Positions 1 to 11,190 of a DNA stretch of 64,000 nt are shown piece after piece (the stretch's first letter is position 1; each line of letters opens with the position of its first letter). This stretch comes from Phlebotomus papatasi. Taxonomy: Eukaryota > Arthropoda > Insecta > Diptera > Psychodidae. The position numbers were made by a program, and so were the translations under genes. The notes below the pieces were generated by a model that did not search any database, was not told the origin of the DNA, and worked only from the letters and a program-made list of their open reading frames with translations. The stretch is from contig NC_077223.1 of NCBI RefSeq assembly GCF_024763615.1, forward strand, positions 19,902,001-19,966,000. The letters run 5' to 3'.

Positions 1-1049
1 TCCACTTAAATATATAATAATATATATAAAAAAAAATTTCAAAGCAATTTGGATGTGTAGAAATATTTTATAAATGTTAAAATAAACATATCTTTTTTAG
101 TTCTGTTTAAATTAATGTATGCTAAAATATGGAATTTTTCTATCATATTCATAACAGTATTTAGTTTAAACATCATCGAAGCAAAATTTATGATGGAAAA
201 CATATTTTTCAATCATAAATATCCAATTCAAATAGAGACTATTTAAATAGCGCTTTTGGGTTACTTTTTAAAGAAGATATTTCCATTTAATCTGTATTAC
301 TAAAAATTTGGGATTTAAATAAAGTACGACACCCATTGTAGCGCATGTGATTCTTATATTCCTACAGTTTTATAAGTAAATAAAATTTGAGACTTATACT
401 AGTTCTTTCGTTCAGTTTTCTTAGATTCTTTGGTTTAAAAAAATAGTTTAAAAATTTTACATTTATCCTGGAATTCTTAAAGTTTTCCCAATAGTGTTTA
501 AAATTTTAATCCGTCAACACTATAGGAGTCGTGTATGCTGCATTTGTGAAGTTCTTTATTTTATCAAATAGCTCAAATATATCTCATTCATAATAAATTA
601 ACATTTACATAACAAATCAACTTCTCAAGCAGAAAATCAGTTTCCACTATGCATATCATGAACGAACGTGATCTGAGAGGTAATTCACGAGCGTAACCAG
701 ATAAGTTGTTTATTGGTTACTGGTTAATTCATTTTATAAAGATAATTTTGCTTCACTTTAAAAAAAAAAGGAAAGTGTCTCGGATTAATACAAAATGGAG
801 TGCTGTATGAGATAATTGGTTTTGGCTATGGCTAAATTTCCGTTTAACGAGGTAATCGATAAACAAAATAGACAGTAACAGTAACCAGTTGTGACTCGCT
901 ATGCTCAAGAATTTTTCTTCTGATCTTAAAGTTTGGAGGGGTTGGGACAATTTACGTAGCCGATCTTTAATTCAAGGGTAATAACAAAAAAAAATGCAAA
1001 AAAACCGCAAATAATTTCCAAAAATTCGTTTTATTATGGGGCTTCAGTA
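1..1049. other. AT-rich non-coding DNA, nothing recognised
   Basis: No coding signal, repeat match or RNA gene was seen. A short minus-strand open frame at 753-950 has no recognisable features. The interval lies downstream of the last visible exon and is either intron or flanking sequence. Confidence 0.6.
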
Positions 1050-1524
1050 GGGGAAAGGGCTCTCCCTTCGAACGTTCATGCCTTCAAATAATGAGAATTT
1101 TCTTTTATTTCTTCTAAGAGATTTTACTGAATTATCACATAATTATTAATAATCGATTTTATAAGCTAACTAATAATATTTAATACACTGAGAAAAAAAC
1201 AGGGGTGCGATTAACTTTTTTTCCTCATAAATTTAACACTTTTTAGGTGTAAAAGTATATCAACATTTCTTAATGTTAATTTTACACCTTTTTAAGGGTA
1301 AAATTAACTTTGAAAATTGTAACTTTAACCCCTAATACACCTAAAAGCATAATATTTACACCGATTTCGGATCAATACTGCAGGGTAAAATAAACATTTC
1401 CGGAATGTTATTTTAACTTTTTCGGATTTCTCTCAGTGTAGAAATGTGTAAGTCTACTAAGAAAAGTAAAAGAAAATTCACATTATTCGAAGGCATGAAC
1501 GTTCGAAGGGAGAGTACTTTCCCC
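1050..1524. mobile_element. TE-B MITE, interrupted by a TE-A copy
   Basis: The ends are inverted repeats of about 80 bp starting GGGGAAAG with shared words CGAACGTTCATGCCTTC and CTCTCCCTTCG, flanked by TA on both sides (1048-1049, 1525-1526). The element is split at 1186 by TE-A. A second, uninterrupted copy lies at 55805-56020. It has no coding capacity. Confidence 0.85.
1186..1438 (+). mobile_element. TE-A MITE copy 1 (nested in TE-B)
   Basis: A 253-bp element with ends CACTGAGA and TCTCAGTG, flanked by TA on both sides. The interior has the family hallmarks GGGTGCGATTAACTTTTT, repeated AGGTGTAAAA-type words and a late CATTTCCGGAATGTTATTTT block. The empty site is visible in the other TE-B copy. 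Confidence 0.9.
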
Positions 1525-1763
1525 TATGGGGGAAAACTAATTGATCTGAAGAACATTGCTGATCGTTGGTAACTTTCAAACTTTCCCTTATACACCGCAC
1601 CGGAGAAAAACGGAGAAAAACTTCTTCTCAGGTTGTATGAGCTATCTGCATCATTAAAAAAAGAAGAAAAATCTTGTCAAGAAGTGAAATGAGAGTTTCA
1701 AAAAAGGGTAGCAAAGCGTTCCAGGTTTTGCGAAGTGCTCGAACTCGTGATTTAAATGCTATA

Positions 1764-1979
1764 GGGTAAAATTAGGTAATTTGGAACCATTTACAATTTG
1801 GGACACTTGGTATTTTCTTACTGTTTCAGATGAGCAAAGAGAAAACAGAGACTACAAAATAGAAGAAAAAGATGATTAAGAAGAAAAGGAAGAGATTTCT
1901 TCCTTTTAAATCTCTAAAACAGTGAGAAAATCTCAAATGTCCCAAATTGTAAATGGTTCCAAATTACATAATTTTACCC
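1764..1979. mobile_element. TE-C MITE, uninterrupted copy
   Basis: About 216 bp between TA dinucleotides. It has near-perfect inverted ends of about 65 bp starting GGGTAAAATTA and containing AATTTGGAACCATTTACAA. It sits inside the P/J repeat. It is the empty-site control for the copy at 25141-25618. Confidence 0.88.
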
Positions 1980-2405
1980 TAACTTAAAAGTACTTTCACA
2001 TTATTTACTGTTTACTGATTCTCAATCTATTTGAACCGATTCGTAAATTACTCAAATGATCCCCCAAATTAGTTTTAAGAGTATTCGACTTAATGTTCGG
2101 ACAAAAATTACCTATTTGTTCATAATCGATTCTTAACCATTTCACAATCGATTTGAACCGATTTATAAAAATTACCCAAAATACCCTAGGAGTAATATAA
2201 TTAAATTTCGGATAAAAATTATTTTGGATAAGAAAAAACTGATTGGAAGCAGTTCAGTTTTATCAGAAATTCCAAGACCTTCCGAAAGAGCCCAATATGA
2301 TACCATTCTGTTGGGAAGTACGCTCTCAAGGGCATTTTTAATTTTTGATCTTGAAAACCGTTATTAGGAATGGTTCAATGGTATTTTTTTTGGTACAAGA
2401 ACATA

Positions 2406-2658
2406 CAATGAGAAAAAAAGGGGGTGCGATTAACTCTTTTTCCTCTTAACTTTTACACTTTTTAGGTGTAAAAATATATTAACATTTTTTAATGTAAATT
2501 TTACACATTTTTAAGTGTAAAATTAACATGAAAAAGGGTAACTTTAACCCATAATACACCTAAAGGGCATCATATTTACACCGATATCGGATCAATAATG
2601 CAGGGTAAAATTAACATTTCCGGATTGCTATTTTAATTTTTTCGGATTTCTCTCAGTG
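2406..2658 (+). mobile_element. TE-A MITE copy 2 (nested in TE-P/J)
   Basis: A 253-bp copy starting CAATGAGA (one mismatch to CACTGAGA) and ending TCTCAGTG, with TA on both sides. It splits the P/J repeat between the GGAATGGTTCAA block and the CTGGGTAATCTC block. Confidence 0.88.
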
Positions 2659-3030
2659 TAATGTTGGCCTGGGTAATCTCTTAAACTTATATAAAAATAC
2701 AAATATGCACGACGTGTTTTCGAGCAATCCCAAGGAACATGGCTTTGAAGGAGAAGGGGAGAGGTGGGGAAAAACCAGGGACATGTTAATGGTCGCAGGG
2801 TCGACTTATGGGTAGTCCCCCGAAGATCTCAAGTGCCTATCTCGAAGCGTTTGTCCTCTAGGCGTGGTAACGGCCGGATAGACGGACAGACGGACAGAAA
2901 GACAAACAGCGTGACATCATTTCTCAGAAATCCTTTGAAACGTAAAGAGATGTTGAGAAAAGTGGTCTCTGGGGGTGAAAGGTAGAAATTTTTGGTTTGG
3001 GGTGAAAAAATCGAGTAATAATTTACACTT

Positions 3031-3600
3031 AAAATTAACGCATATTCAGAGGTAATGCCAGCAGGAATGCTAGCCTCCTGGCACAAAGCCAGGTAAATGA
3101 TCCCCAATATTTCAATATAATAAGAGGATATTTGATCAAGAGGACGAAGATTAAATATACATATAGTGTACACGTACACAATTATTAAAGGTAATTATAA
3201 GGCGACTTATTTATTGATACAGCTTTGTAAGAAAGTAATATAGCTCAGCACCGTATGAGAAGCGAAAAAGAAGAAAAGGTATGAATAGGGAGCAATCGAA
3301 TGCCCTGGGGAGTAAAATATTAATAGCTTCGAAGAGTTAATAAAAAAAAAGTTAATTCTTTTACTTTATACAGCAAACGTAGTAGCTCCAAATCAATAAA
3401 TCATTGAAAATGAGTCCAAGAATAACAGCTAGAATTTCTAAAATCGATTAATAAATACAATATATATAAACAATAGAAAGTAGTAGGTTAAGTTATCCTT
3501 AACAAATGTTAAATAATACCCTAATAAGTCCCCGTAATAATTCGTTGATAATATTTTGCAAAACTCAGTAATGTACTGTGAAATATTAGAACCATTAGAA
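3031..3600. other. Non-coding DNA, nothing recognised
   Basis: AT-rich sequence with no convincing coding region or repeat match inside the window. Confidence 0.5.
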
Positions 3601-3686
3601 CAGAAATTTAAGTGAGAATACTCAGGGAGGTTTTCGAAAGCTAATTACGAATGACAATTCTCACATATTTGTAAATCCGCCCTGAA

Positions 3687-4338
3687 GAGCAATTCTGTAA
3701 TTTTCGTGGCATTGTCACGCGTGAGTTCGAAACCTGACAATGCCAATCGAGCTTTTTTGTCATATCATATGAGTTCGAAAATGCAATTCACTGATTTTTT
3801 AATAAAATGCCTTTACTTAGTGATATTATGCAAATACAATCTGTCTTGGTTGATTTGTTTAACAAAATTTCTTGTCATTTGAATTGCCAGAAATCTCAAA
3901 TATGTGACATCTGACAATGTTACGGCTACAGAATCGCATTTTCGAAAAAGCTCTCCTGAGATTCAAACCCAGTTTGTCATATGGCATTGCTAGAGCGTTA
4001 CAGAATTTCCCTCCTGGAGAGGAATTCTGTAACGTTCTGGCAATGCCATATGAGAAATTGCGCTCAAATCTCAAAAGAGCTTTTCGAAAATGTGAATCTG
4101 TAGTCGTGACTTTTCCATTTCAGCTCACGTGACATTATCAGAAGTCTCATATTTGAAATTTCTGGCTATTTAAATAACAATGGCCTCTTTTAACAAGTCA
4201 ACCAAGACACACTGAATTTCTAAAATATTCAAATGAATTGCATTTTCGAACTCATGAAATATGACAAAAAAATTGGATTGGCATTGTCATGTTTCGAACT
4301 CACATGTGACAATGACACAAAAATTACAGAATTCCCCT
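3687..4338. mobile_element. Head-to-head pair of TE-E elements forming a 650-bp inverted repeat
   Basis: A reverse copy (3687-4014) abuts a forward copy (about 4018-4338). Each carries the TE-E order: GAATTCTGTAACG, CTGGCAATGCCATATGA, a CTTTTTCGAAAATG block, CAGCTCACGTGACATT, and TTACAGAATTCCCCT. The two small open frames at 3859-4132 are shadows of this repeat. The copies have diverged from each other, so this is not a very recent duplication. Confidence 0.8.
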
Positions 4339-4715
4339 ATTGATAAATTTAATATGTGAGTCAAAAGAGAAATTTTAGTGAGAATACTCAATAGAGTTTT
4401 CGAAAACGTGAGAATAGTCAGGGAAGTTTACAAAAATGGAATTTCGTTTCGAATGACAATTTTCAAACACTAAATCTGCGAGAGATTATTAATGAGAATA
4501 GTCATGGGATTCTGTTTCATATGATAGTTATCACATTCTAATAGGCCCTAATAAATTTAACAGACGTGTGAGAATTATCAAAAGATAAATTGTCAGTGAG
4601 AATAGCCAGGGAAGTTTTTTGATATGGAATTATCTTTCGTATGACAATTCTCATAATTCGCTGAATCAGTCTTAATGAGTTCAGCACGCGCATTAGAATT
4701 ACTAGAAGGGAAAAT

Positions 4716-4965
4716 TTAGTGAGAAAGGGAAGTTCACGACAATGGGATACTATTTCGTATGGCAATTCTCAGATTTCGCTAAATTGGTAGAAGGGAAAAT
4801 TTAGGGAGAAAGGGAAGTTCACGACAATGGGATACTGTTTCGTATGACAATTCTCAGATTTCGCTAAATTGGTAGAAGGGAAAATTTAGGGAGAAAGGGA
4901 AGTTCACTACAATGGGATACTGTTTCGTATGACAATTCTCACATTTCGCTAAATCTATCGAAATA
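4716..4965 (+). repeat. Near-identical 84-85 bp tandem repeat, three units
   Basis: Three successive units contain GAGAAAGGGAAGTTCAC, ACAATGGGATACT, CGTATG(G/A)CAATTCTCA and GGTAGAAGGGAAAA. The spacing is 84-85 bp with only a few differences. It is the youngest part of the surrounding degenerate array. Confidence 0.9.
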
Positions 4966-5231
4966 AATTCAGCACGCCAGACAGAATTGGTAGAAGAGAA
5001 AATTTAATGAAAATAGTCGGAAAAGTTTTAGGAAAAAGGAATTTTGTTTTATTGTGACAAAAAACAAGGACTAAAATTTCAACTTTTGACATCTATAATG
5101 AATTTCCTTCTCATATCCCAATTGAGCAAATATTTAATTTGTTTAATTATCTTTTTCAAGTCATTTCAAGTCATCAGTGACAATTGTCATACGTTACAGA
5201 ATGCACCCTCAGAATGACTGAAAAATCTTAC

Positions 5232-5712
5232 CTATGTTAACAGTCTTCACGACACGAAGCGCTGGATGGGTATCCATAATTGTCTCTCCAGGGGCTATTG
5301 TGAGAATGGAGTTGTTGGGAGTTAGGGTGGATACCGTGGCTGGAATGACGGTCCCGCCGGCTGCAGCTGCCGCCGCCACGAGGTCAGTAACGGCTGCTGG
5401 ATTGGGTTGATGCGGTGTAAGAGCATTAGCCACCTCAAGCTCACCATTAGATCCACTAATCATAAGAATTGAACTATTTGGTGGTGCTGAAATGGCAGCT
5501 GATGTTGTGGCCAGTGACGTTAGCACACCATTGCCACCGGAAGCACATTCACTTGTCCCATTCAGTTCTGATTCACTAGCAGTTCCCGCAAGTAAATCCG
5601 CCGTACTATTGCTATGAGTTGAAGCATTACTAATTTCCTGACTCTGATTCTGTGATGAGCTTAAGGCCTGCATTTCCCACATTTGTTCCTGTCGAATATC
5701 ATCGTGATAATC
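5232..5712 (-). CDS. qkr58E-like: Post-KH (QUA2-like and low-complexity) exon of KHDRBS/quaking-related protein
   Basis: This 481-nt exon has acceptor TTTGCAG before 5712 and donor AACATAG|GTAAG after 5232, and it ends one nt into a codon. It encodes 160 residues. It opens with DYHDDIRQEQMWEMQ, the conserved segment directly after the STAR KH domain, and then becomes a Ser/Asn/Thr/Ala-rich region with a six-alanine run near residue 113. Its end (THPALRVVKTVNI) is again more ordered. The low-complexity part has higher GC than the surrounding intron, consistent with real coding sequence. Since the exon ends in phase 1 with a good donor, at least one more exon is expected. None with an obvious RGG/Tyr-rich STAR tail is visible in 1-5231, so it probably lies outside the window. 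The first ATG in the open frame (5718) lies upstream of the splice acceptor and should not be used as a start. Confidence 0.92.
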
Positions 5713-7216
5713 CTGCAAACAGAAAAATTTATCGTGTGAGAAACATGGTGTTTGAAAACACTACATTGCGTTTTCCTATGAAAATATACACTATTTTCCT
5801 AGCCTAAAAGTTATTTCCGCATTTTTTTTTTGGTGGGGCTTGTTCCAGCTGCCACTATCTTGGGGAAAAAGTTACTCTTTCTGTTTTCAAATGTTCAGTA
5901 TTCAAAACTTGGGGCTATTTGTTGCTCTTTTCTCTTCTATTTATCCTCCTGTCCAGGTTTGGGCAAACACCCTGAGCAACCCTGAGTTATTTCCATGAAA
6001 CAAAAACCGTATTTACATAAAAGTGCATGAGATATATGGGGAATATATGTACTACTTTGGTAACCTTACTGGTGAATGCAAAAGTATCAGCTTTGTGGTT
6101 TGGACAAAAATGAATTATAAAAACTTTTCAATTATTATGCAATCGGTTCCATTATTTTATTTGTCCAATAGGTTAATTTGAAAAGTTTTAGGTTATGCTA
6201 ACTGTGTTAATCCTAACCTCAAGAGTTCAAGAAAATGTTTTGTAGAGCGAAATATCTTACTTTATCGATCTTAGTTACGAAAAATTAAATTAAAACACAA
6301 AATTGAATATTACACTGAAAATGAAAATTCGCTATTTTGCGAAAGTCCTCTCTTGCATGTTGAGGTTATACATAACCTCAAATACTAGAATAACCTCTTG
6401 CCTGAAATAAATGGCACAAAGAGGATCAAATGTACCGATCATTGAAGGTGACCCACAATTAGAAAGTTCATTAGGACTGCAATATTGTATATAACCATTA
6501 TTTGAATAAACTACTACTTCAGTCTCACTTTAAACACTTGCCTTGTTACTACTTGGATACTATATTAACCAAATTGGATAATTTTGTAAAGCTGTATTTA
6601 TGACAACGATCCTACTCGTTAAACAATATTCGTTTTTTTTTCAACACTTTCATCAAATAAAATAGTGCTAAAAAAAAGAAAATGTAATTTAGGGGTATCA
6701 CATCACTGGTAACATGTTTCAGTACTTTCAATGTAATTGCAACAGCCGGAGGCATTCAGTATTCAATATATTTGTGTGAAATAAATTTGTGCTAAATTGG
6801 ATTTCCAATATAATTATAAGTAAATATGGCATATTTATATATTTAAATGTGTTCTGTGATATTCAAATAAAATCACACTCTCAAATAATGTGATATACCA
6901 AATTGCATTTTTTCAGTTAATTATTACATTTATTACCTTTATAACTGATATTGCTTTTTGACTATTATACTTTTTTTTATTAAAGTAACGGGCTTATCAC
7001 AAAAAAAAAATTAGTCATTGAAGTCGTATTTAAATTGTACAAAAAGAAAAGAGAATTAGGAGAAGAATTTCACAATGAATCATGACAAAAATATGAAGTA
7101 TTTGAAGCCAAGGTATGTGCGAAGCTTTAAAGCCTTCATTTAGCTCTAAAATTTAGATTATTAGAATTAGTTGTAATTTTACGAAGCCACATATCTTAGG
7201 ACAAGTAAGGGATTAA
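5713..7216 (-). other. Intron sequence, nothing recognised
   Basis: This is the 3' end of the 43.8-kb intron, read on the minus strand. The last bases before the exon form a good acceptor with a pyrimidine-rich tract. No element with clear ends was found. Confidence 0.6.
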
Positions 7217-7538
7217 TGGTGCTATTCCATTCCAATGACAAATAATCATTTTTTTTAGCACTTTACTCTTCTTAAGTGCGTTTAGCCTCGAGATCTGATA
7301 ACGGACCCACGGTCAAACGGTTCAGACGGACGGACAGACGAATACGATTCTGCATTATCGACTTTTCTTTGTGTTGGTTCCTGACACGACTGTTTTCCCC
7401 AGTCCTCACTGTATTCTAAAACTCCCAAATAGTTCTGATAGGAACCTATACAAAGAAAAGTCGATTTATGTGGAAGGTATTTGAGAAAGTAAACTGCTAA
7501 AAAACCACATAACACGTTTTTTCATTGGAATAGAAACA
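7217..7538. mobile_element. TE-I foldback element carrying a P/J fragment
   Basis: The outer ends are TGGTGCTATTCC on the left and a diverged CATTGGAATAGAAACA on the right. The inner arms pair through TCGACTTTTCTTTGTG and CAAAGAAAAGTCGA with a GGTTCCT/AGGAACC pair. Bases 7281-7346 match the P/J repeat (GAACCGT and GGACGGACAGACG motifs). Confidence 0.7.
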
Positions 7539-7739
7539 TAAGTCGTTAAATTCTTGCGTTACTGTACGAGTATCCCGTGTTCGAGACCACTTTGAATCAT
7601 TAAAAATTTTCTGGTATCAAAAGTTGTTCATATCGACCACATTGGATGGACAATATGTGTAATAATAACCAGTATCCCTTTAGAACTTGAGACTGACTTA
7701 AAATGAGCAGTTCCTAACTGATTTGAACACGCATTTTGA

Positions 7740-7960
7740 TAGAAAGGGAAGGAAGGGAAGATGTGAAAAAATTAAAGACATATTAATGATTCTTGGTTGA
7801 ATTACTGATGGCTCCCCCGAAGATCCCTAGTGTCTATCTCTGACCGTTTAGCCTAGAGATCTAATAACGGACCCACGGTCAAACGGTTCGGACCGACGGA
7901 CAGACGAATACGATGTATAGCTCTATTTCTCAGAAATTGTCTAACTCGCGAATGTCATCG
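7740..7960 (-). repeat. TE-P/J fragment
   Basis: Shares with 2745-2900 the order: GGGAAG-rich stretch, ACATATTAATG, CCCCCGAAGATC, TCTATCTCTGACCGTTT, then a GACGGACAGACGAATACG run. A near-duplicate of its end also occurs at 7281-7346. Confidence 0.6.
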
Positions 7961-8031
7961 CTTCTCAAACTGTGCTAATTTCTAACTGAATTTTCCTCGA
8001 AACTGTATTTTTTGCAAAAGATTACGCAGTA

Positions 8032-8932
8032 GGGGAGACTGGGGTAAAAAGTCACAAATTGAAAATTTGAAAATGCAATATCTTCCAAGATAAAAGAGAT
8101 AGCGGCTTAATTTTTTTTCCATAAATGGACACCATAGACCTCCTTCAAAGTCATAAGTTTCTTAGAATTCGAACAAAGAATTTAGAAAATAAAAAATATT
8201 GAAATTTTTAGCCCTATTTTTGAAATGTTTTCTTTACAACAGATATCAATTTTGACCTATTTATTTTCCAAAAATGATTCACTGGTAAGTATTTCCTAAA
8301 TGATTTGGATTCTTTAAATACGAAACCACTATCTATTGTAGAATTTTACAAAGATTCTTTTCTCCAGAAATCCTTTTATGAAAAATGACCACTTGGGGTA
8401 AAAAGTAACAAAAGGTATGGAGCGAAAAATAACAAAGATCGAAGAAATTTCTGATGTCTCACGGCGAAAAGAAATGTCATTTCCGCGTCTCGCCGTTTTT
8501 TGTTTGTATTGGTCAAACGATTAGCAGTCTCTTGTGTATGTTTTTTTTTAAATAGCTTGAAAAGCGCTTTTCTCGTTCAGATAGAGAAAACTGTGTTTTA
8601 AAAAGGTGTAGAAGAATAAATTTTCTATGAAAATATGTCCTCTAGGTATTTTTTCAAATTTACGGAAGCCCGTAATGAAGCGGATCAAAATATGATAATA
8701 CCCCATGCCTGATACTATTTGCTCCAGCATTTTTGAGACTTGTCACAAGATTACCTTTTAGAAAACAGCTCGATAAACGTATTTGCTTACAAAATAGAGG
8801 TAAATGACTTTCAAAAAGTTGTAGAGCAGTAAATTTCCTATAAAACTGCACTAATTAGAAATTTCTGGGGCGCTAGGGTAGCTTGTAAAAAAATAAAATA
8901 TCCGTTTTGTTACTTTTTGCCCCAGTCTCCCC
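8032..8932. mobile_element. TE-F element, long copy (901 bp)
   Basis: Bounded by TA, starting GGGGAGACTGGGGTAAAAAG and ending with its inverse (CTTTTTGCCCCAGTCTCCCC). The interior holds a second GGGGTAAAAAGTAACAAA block near 8395. A 457-bp derivative lacking the middle is at 23247-23703. A 63-codon frame (8851-8660, minus) is open in both copies but resembles nothing I know. Confidence 0.88.
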
Positions 8933-9129
8933 TAATGTGTAATTTTCAGCAAATACAGATGCAAGGCAAATTAAATTAAAACAGTTGCTGATTCACTCGA
9001 TGATAAGGTAAGTGCGGTCTCCGGAGCGGAGGTTGGATTTGTTCGATCTACTGGAATCTCACGAAATCTGAATAAAAGCTGAGCCTTAACTTGTAATAAG
9101 TTCTAGGACAAACAAACACAGCCGGGGAA

Positions 9130-9354
9130 CATGCTTTTCTTTTTTTTAAATATTTTACTGTTCTCATGTGCTTCTGTATTATCGACTTGTGCTGGTTCCT
9201 GTCTCCACTGAATGGTGGTTTTAGAACACAGCGAGAACGGGGGAAGATAGTCGAGACAGGAACCAATAGAAACAAAAGTCGATAATACAGAAGCATTTGA
9301 GAACAGTAAAGTGCAATAAAAAATGCATGTTGATTTTTCATTGGAATAGCACCA
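9130..9354. mobile_element. TE-I foldback, left end truncated
   Basis: The arms pair through TACTGTTCTCATGTGCTTCTG, TATTATCGACTT and GGTTCCTGTCTC with their complements. The right end is CATTGGAATAGCACCA. The left terminal TGGTGCTATTCC is missing. Confidence 0.72.
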
Positions 9355-9360
9355 TTATGT

Positions 9361-10807
9361 CCAAATATCACTTTCTGGTGTAGTATACTTTATAACCCTA
9401 CGTGTTAAGTTACGATGCTATGGAATGTCGATACATATTGACATGAGTTCGATCCTTTGTAGTGGCAGCAACTATTTTCCCATTGCTAATCTGTTATTTA
9501 CTAATTTTCCTTGATACAATCATACTGTACGTGAATATCTGAAAATGACATTCAATCGTAAAATATCCTTTACTTCTTATTCGTATAACAAATGGATACC
9601 AAGGGGATTATATATTCTATTTTCAATTTACGTTGGAGTAATTTAGAGGAAAATAGCACTTTCCATTTGCATTTTAATAAATAACTATTGAGCTTTTCTC
9701 TCTGTCAAGCATGAAAATCGATGAAGTTGTAGAAGACATGTGTCACTGATGTATTTCTGCCAATGAATTGGCAAACCCTTAAATTATTGTACCCTCTTAC
9801 CCTCAAACAGGTCATGCAAATTTCCCACCCGGAAGGTACGTTGCGTTCACGATGCTCACATGCCAATTTACATATATGCACTCTACATAGAAGTCCTTAC
9901 TCATCAGCACAGTACATAGCCATTTTAAATAGCATAGTTTTGCATATTTATGCTGAATTGACCTACTTATATTAAGTTCGTCACCACACCAACTCATATT
10001 TCCACTCTCGTGTAAGAAGTAAGATGTAAGCAAACGCGCGGGAAGAATTTTCTCAACGCTAGAAGCATTTTCTCCCTCTGGAAATTTCTTCACACCACTT
10101 TCCCATATGCCTTTGCAATTAATTCCACCTCTTCAGAAGATTAAAACATACATATGCTTATTTTAGACAATTTCATACTAAATGTATATCATTAAATGAT
10201 CATCAACGCATCCTCAAAATGTGCTCATAAGTTTAAGTGATGGAAAAGAGCTGAGAGTTGAATATTATTAAATCCTTCCTCGGTATATTTTCATGAAGAC
10301 AGGAACATTATGTTAATAGGTTGAATAAATATATGAAAGCATTAAAGATGAGTGCCTTTCGTAAATGCACCCAATTTATTCTAAAATCAATATTTTTTCA
10401 ATATGAAAAATAAACGCGAAGGAAAATTCGCAGAATGCTCCAACTCATTTTTCTTTCGCATTCATACTCTAGCATTTTATACCTTTTTAAACTGCTTCAT
10501 AAATCATCTAAAAACCATCTAACAACACAATTAAATAGGGCAATGTAAATTGAATTTTCAACAAAATATATTGTACAATTGATTTGGGTAAATCGATTAG
10601 ATCAATTCTTATTGTATTTTCAAGACCTTATCATTAAATCCAATATGAATAAAATCGGTTGAGAAATAAATCCCCTGGAGAGGTTTTTAGTTTTGATTTT
10701 TAAAAATTCAAATTCAAAGTGTCGTATTTCTCGAGTTGGTATGGCTATATTGTATATTTCTAACTAAACTGTTGCATTTATCCACGATTTTCTTAGCTGA
10801 GATTCTT
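9361..10807. other. Intron sequence, nothing recognised
   Basis: Contains overlapping opposite-strand open frames at 9763-9975 and 9812-10093, neither with recognisable motifs. No repeat ends were identified. Confidence 0.5.
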
Positions 10808-11190
10808 TACAACCTCAGTAAAAATCCAGTGGAATTGCAGTGAAAATCCCGTCGAATTCCAGTGGAAATCCTATAGAATTCCAGTGGAAATCCGGTGCAA
10901 TTGCAGTGGAAATCTAGTGGAAATCCAATGGAAATCCAGTGGAAATCCCGTGGAATTTATGTGGAAATCCAGTGGAAATCCAATGGAAATCTAGTGCAAA
11001 TCCCGTGGAATCCCTTTGGAAATCTCGTGGAATTTCTGTGGAAATCCTGTATAAAGCCAGTGGAATTCGAGTGGAATTCCAGTGGAATTCCAGTGGAATG
11101 CTAGTGGAATTCCAGTGGAATTCCAGTGGAATTCCAGTGAAAATCCAGTAGTTTTCTCGTGGAGTTCCGGTGGAAATCCAGTGAAAATTT
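10808..11190. repeat. 11-bp near-palindromic satellite
   Basis: About 35 tandem units of the type CAGTGGAATTC/CAGTGGAAATC. The period is 11 bp and the 3' part is the most regular (11070-11140). The unit has no stop codon in several frames on either strand and GGAATTCC is self-complementary. It therefore yields overlapping open frames at 10895-11104, 10939-11151 (plus) and 10914-11198 (minus), whose Trp/Asn/Ile-rich peptides are artefacts. Confidence 0.93.

Larger units (their letters stand above)
1690..3025 (-). repeat. TE-P/J interspersed repeat, broken by TE-C and TE-A
   Basis: Reverse-oriented copy of a long repeat shared with 18721-19365, 23870-24590, 33350-35865 and 61190-61745. Landmarks are the GCTCGAACTCGTGATT block at one end, paired AACCGATT motifs, GTTATTAGGAATGGTTCAA, a GGGTCGACTTATGGG block, a GACGGACAGACGG run, and a TCGAGTAATAAT end. 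The open frame at 2764-2985 belongs to this repeat and is not a gene. The class of the repeat is not recognised. Confidence 0.7.
3600..5045 (+). repeat. Degenerate minisatellite array
   Basis: Diverged copies of a unit of roughly 135 bp recur. Recurrent words are GTGAGAATA(C/G)TCA, GGGAAGTTT, CGTATGACAATTCTCA and AAGGGAAAATTTAG. Flanking pieces at 3605-3675 and from 4370 belong to the same array, so the TE-E pair at 3687-4338 inserted into it. Confidence 0.7.

Noticed and set aside
2764..3179. 73- and 116-codon frames on opposite strands
   Set aside because: Both lie mainly in the P/J repeat, whose other copies do not keep the frames.
5209..5718. ATG at 5718 as the start of a 169-residue protein
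   Set aside because: A splice acceptor lies between this ATG and the conserved DYHDDIRQ segment, and the donor at 5232 ends the exon before the apparent stop.
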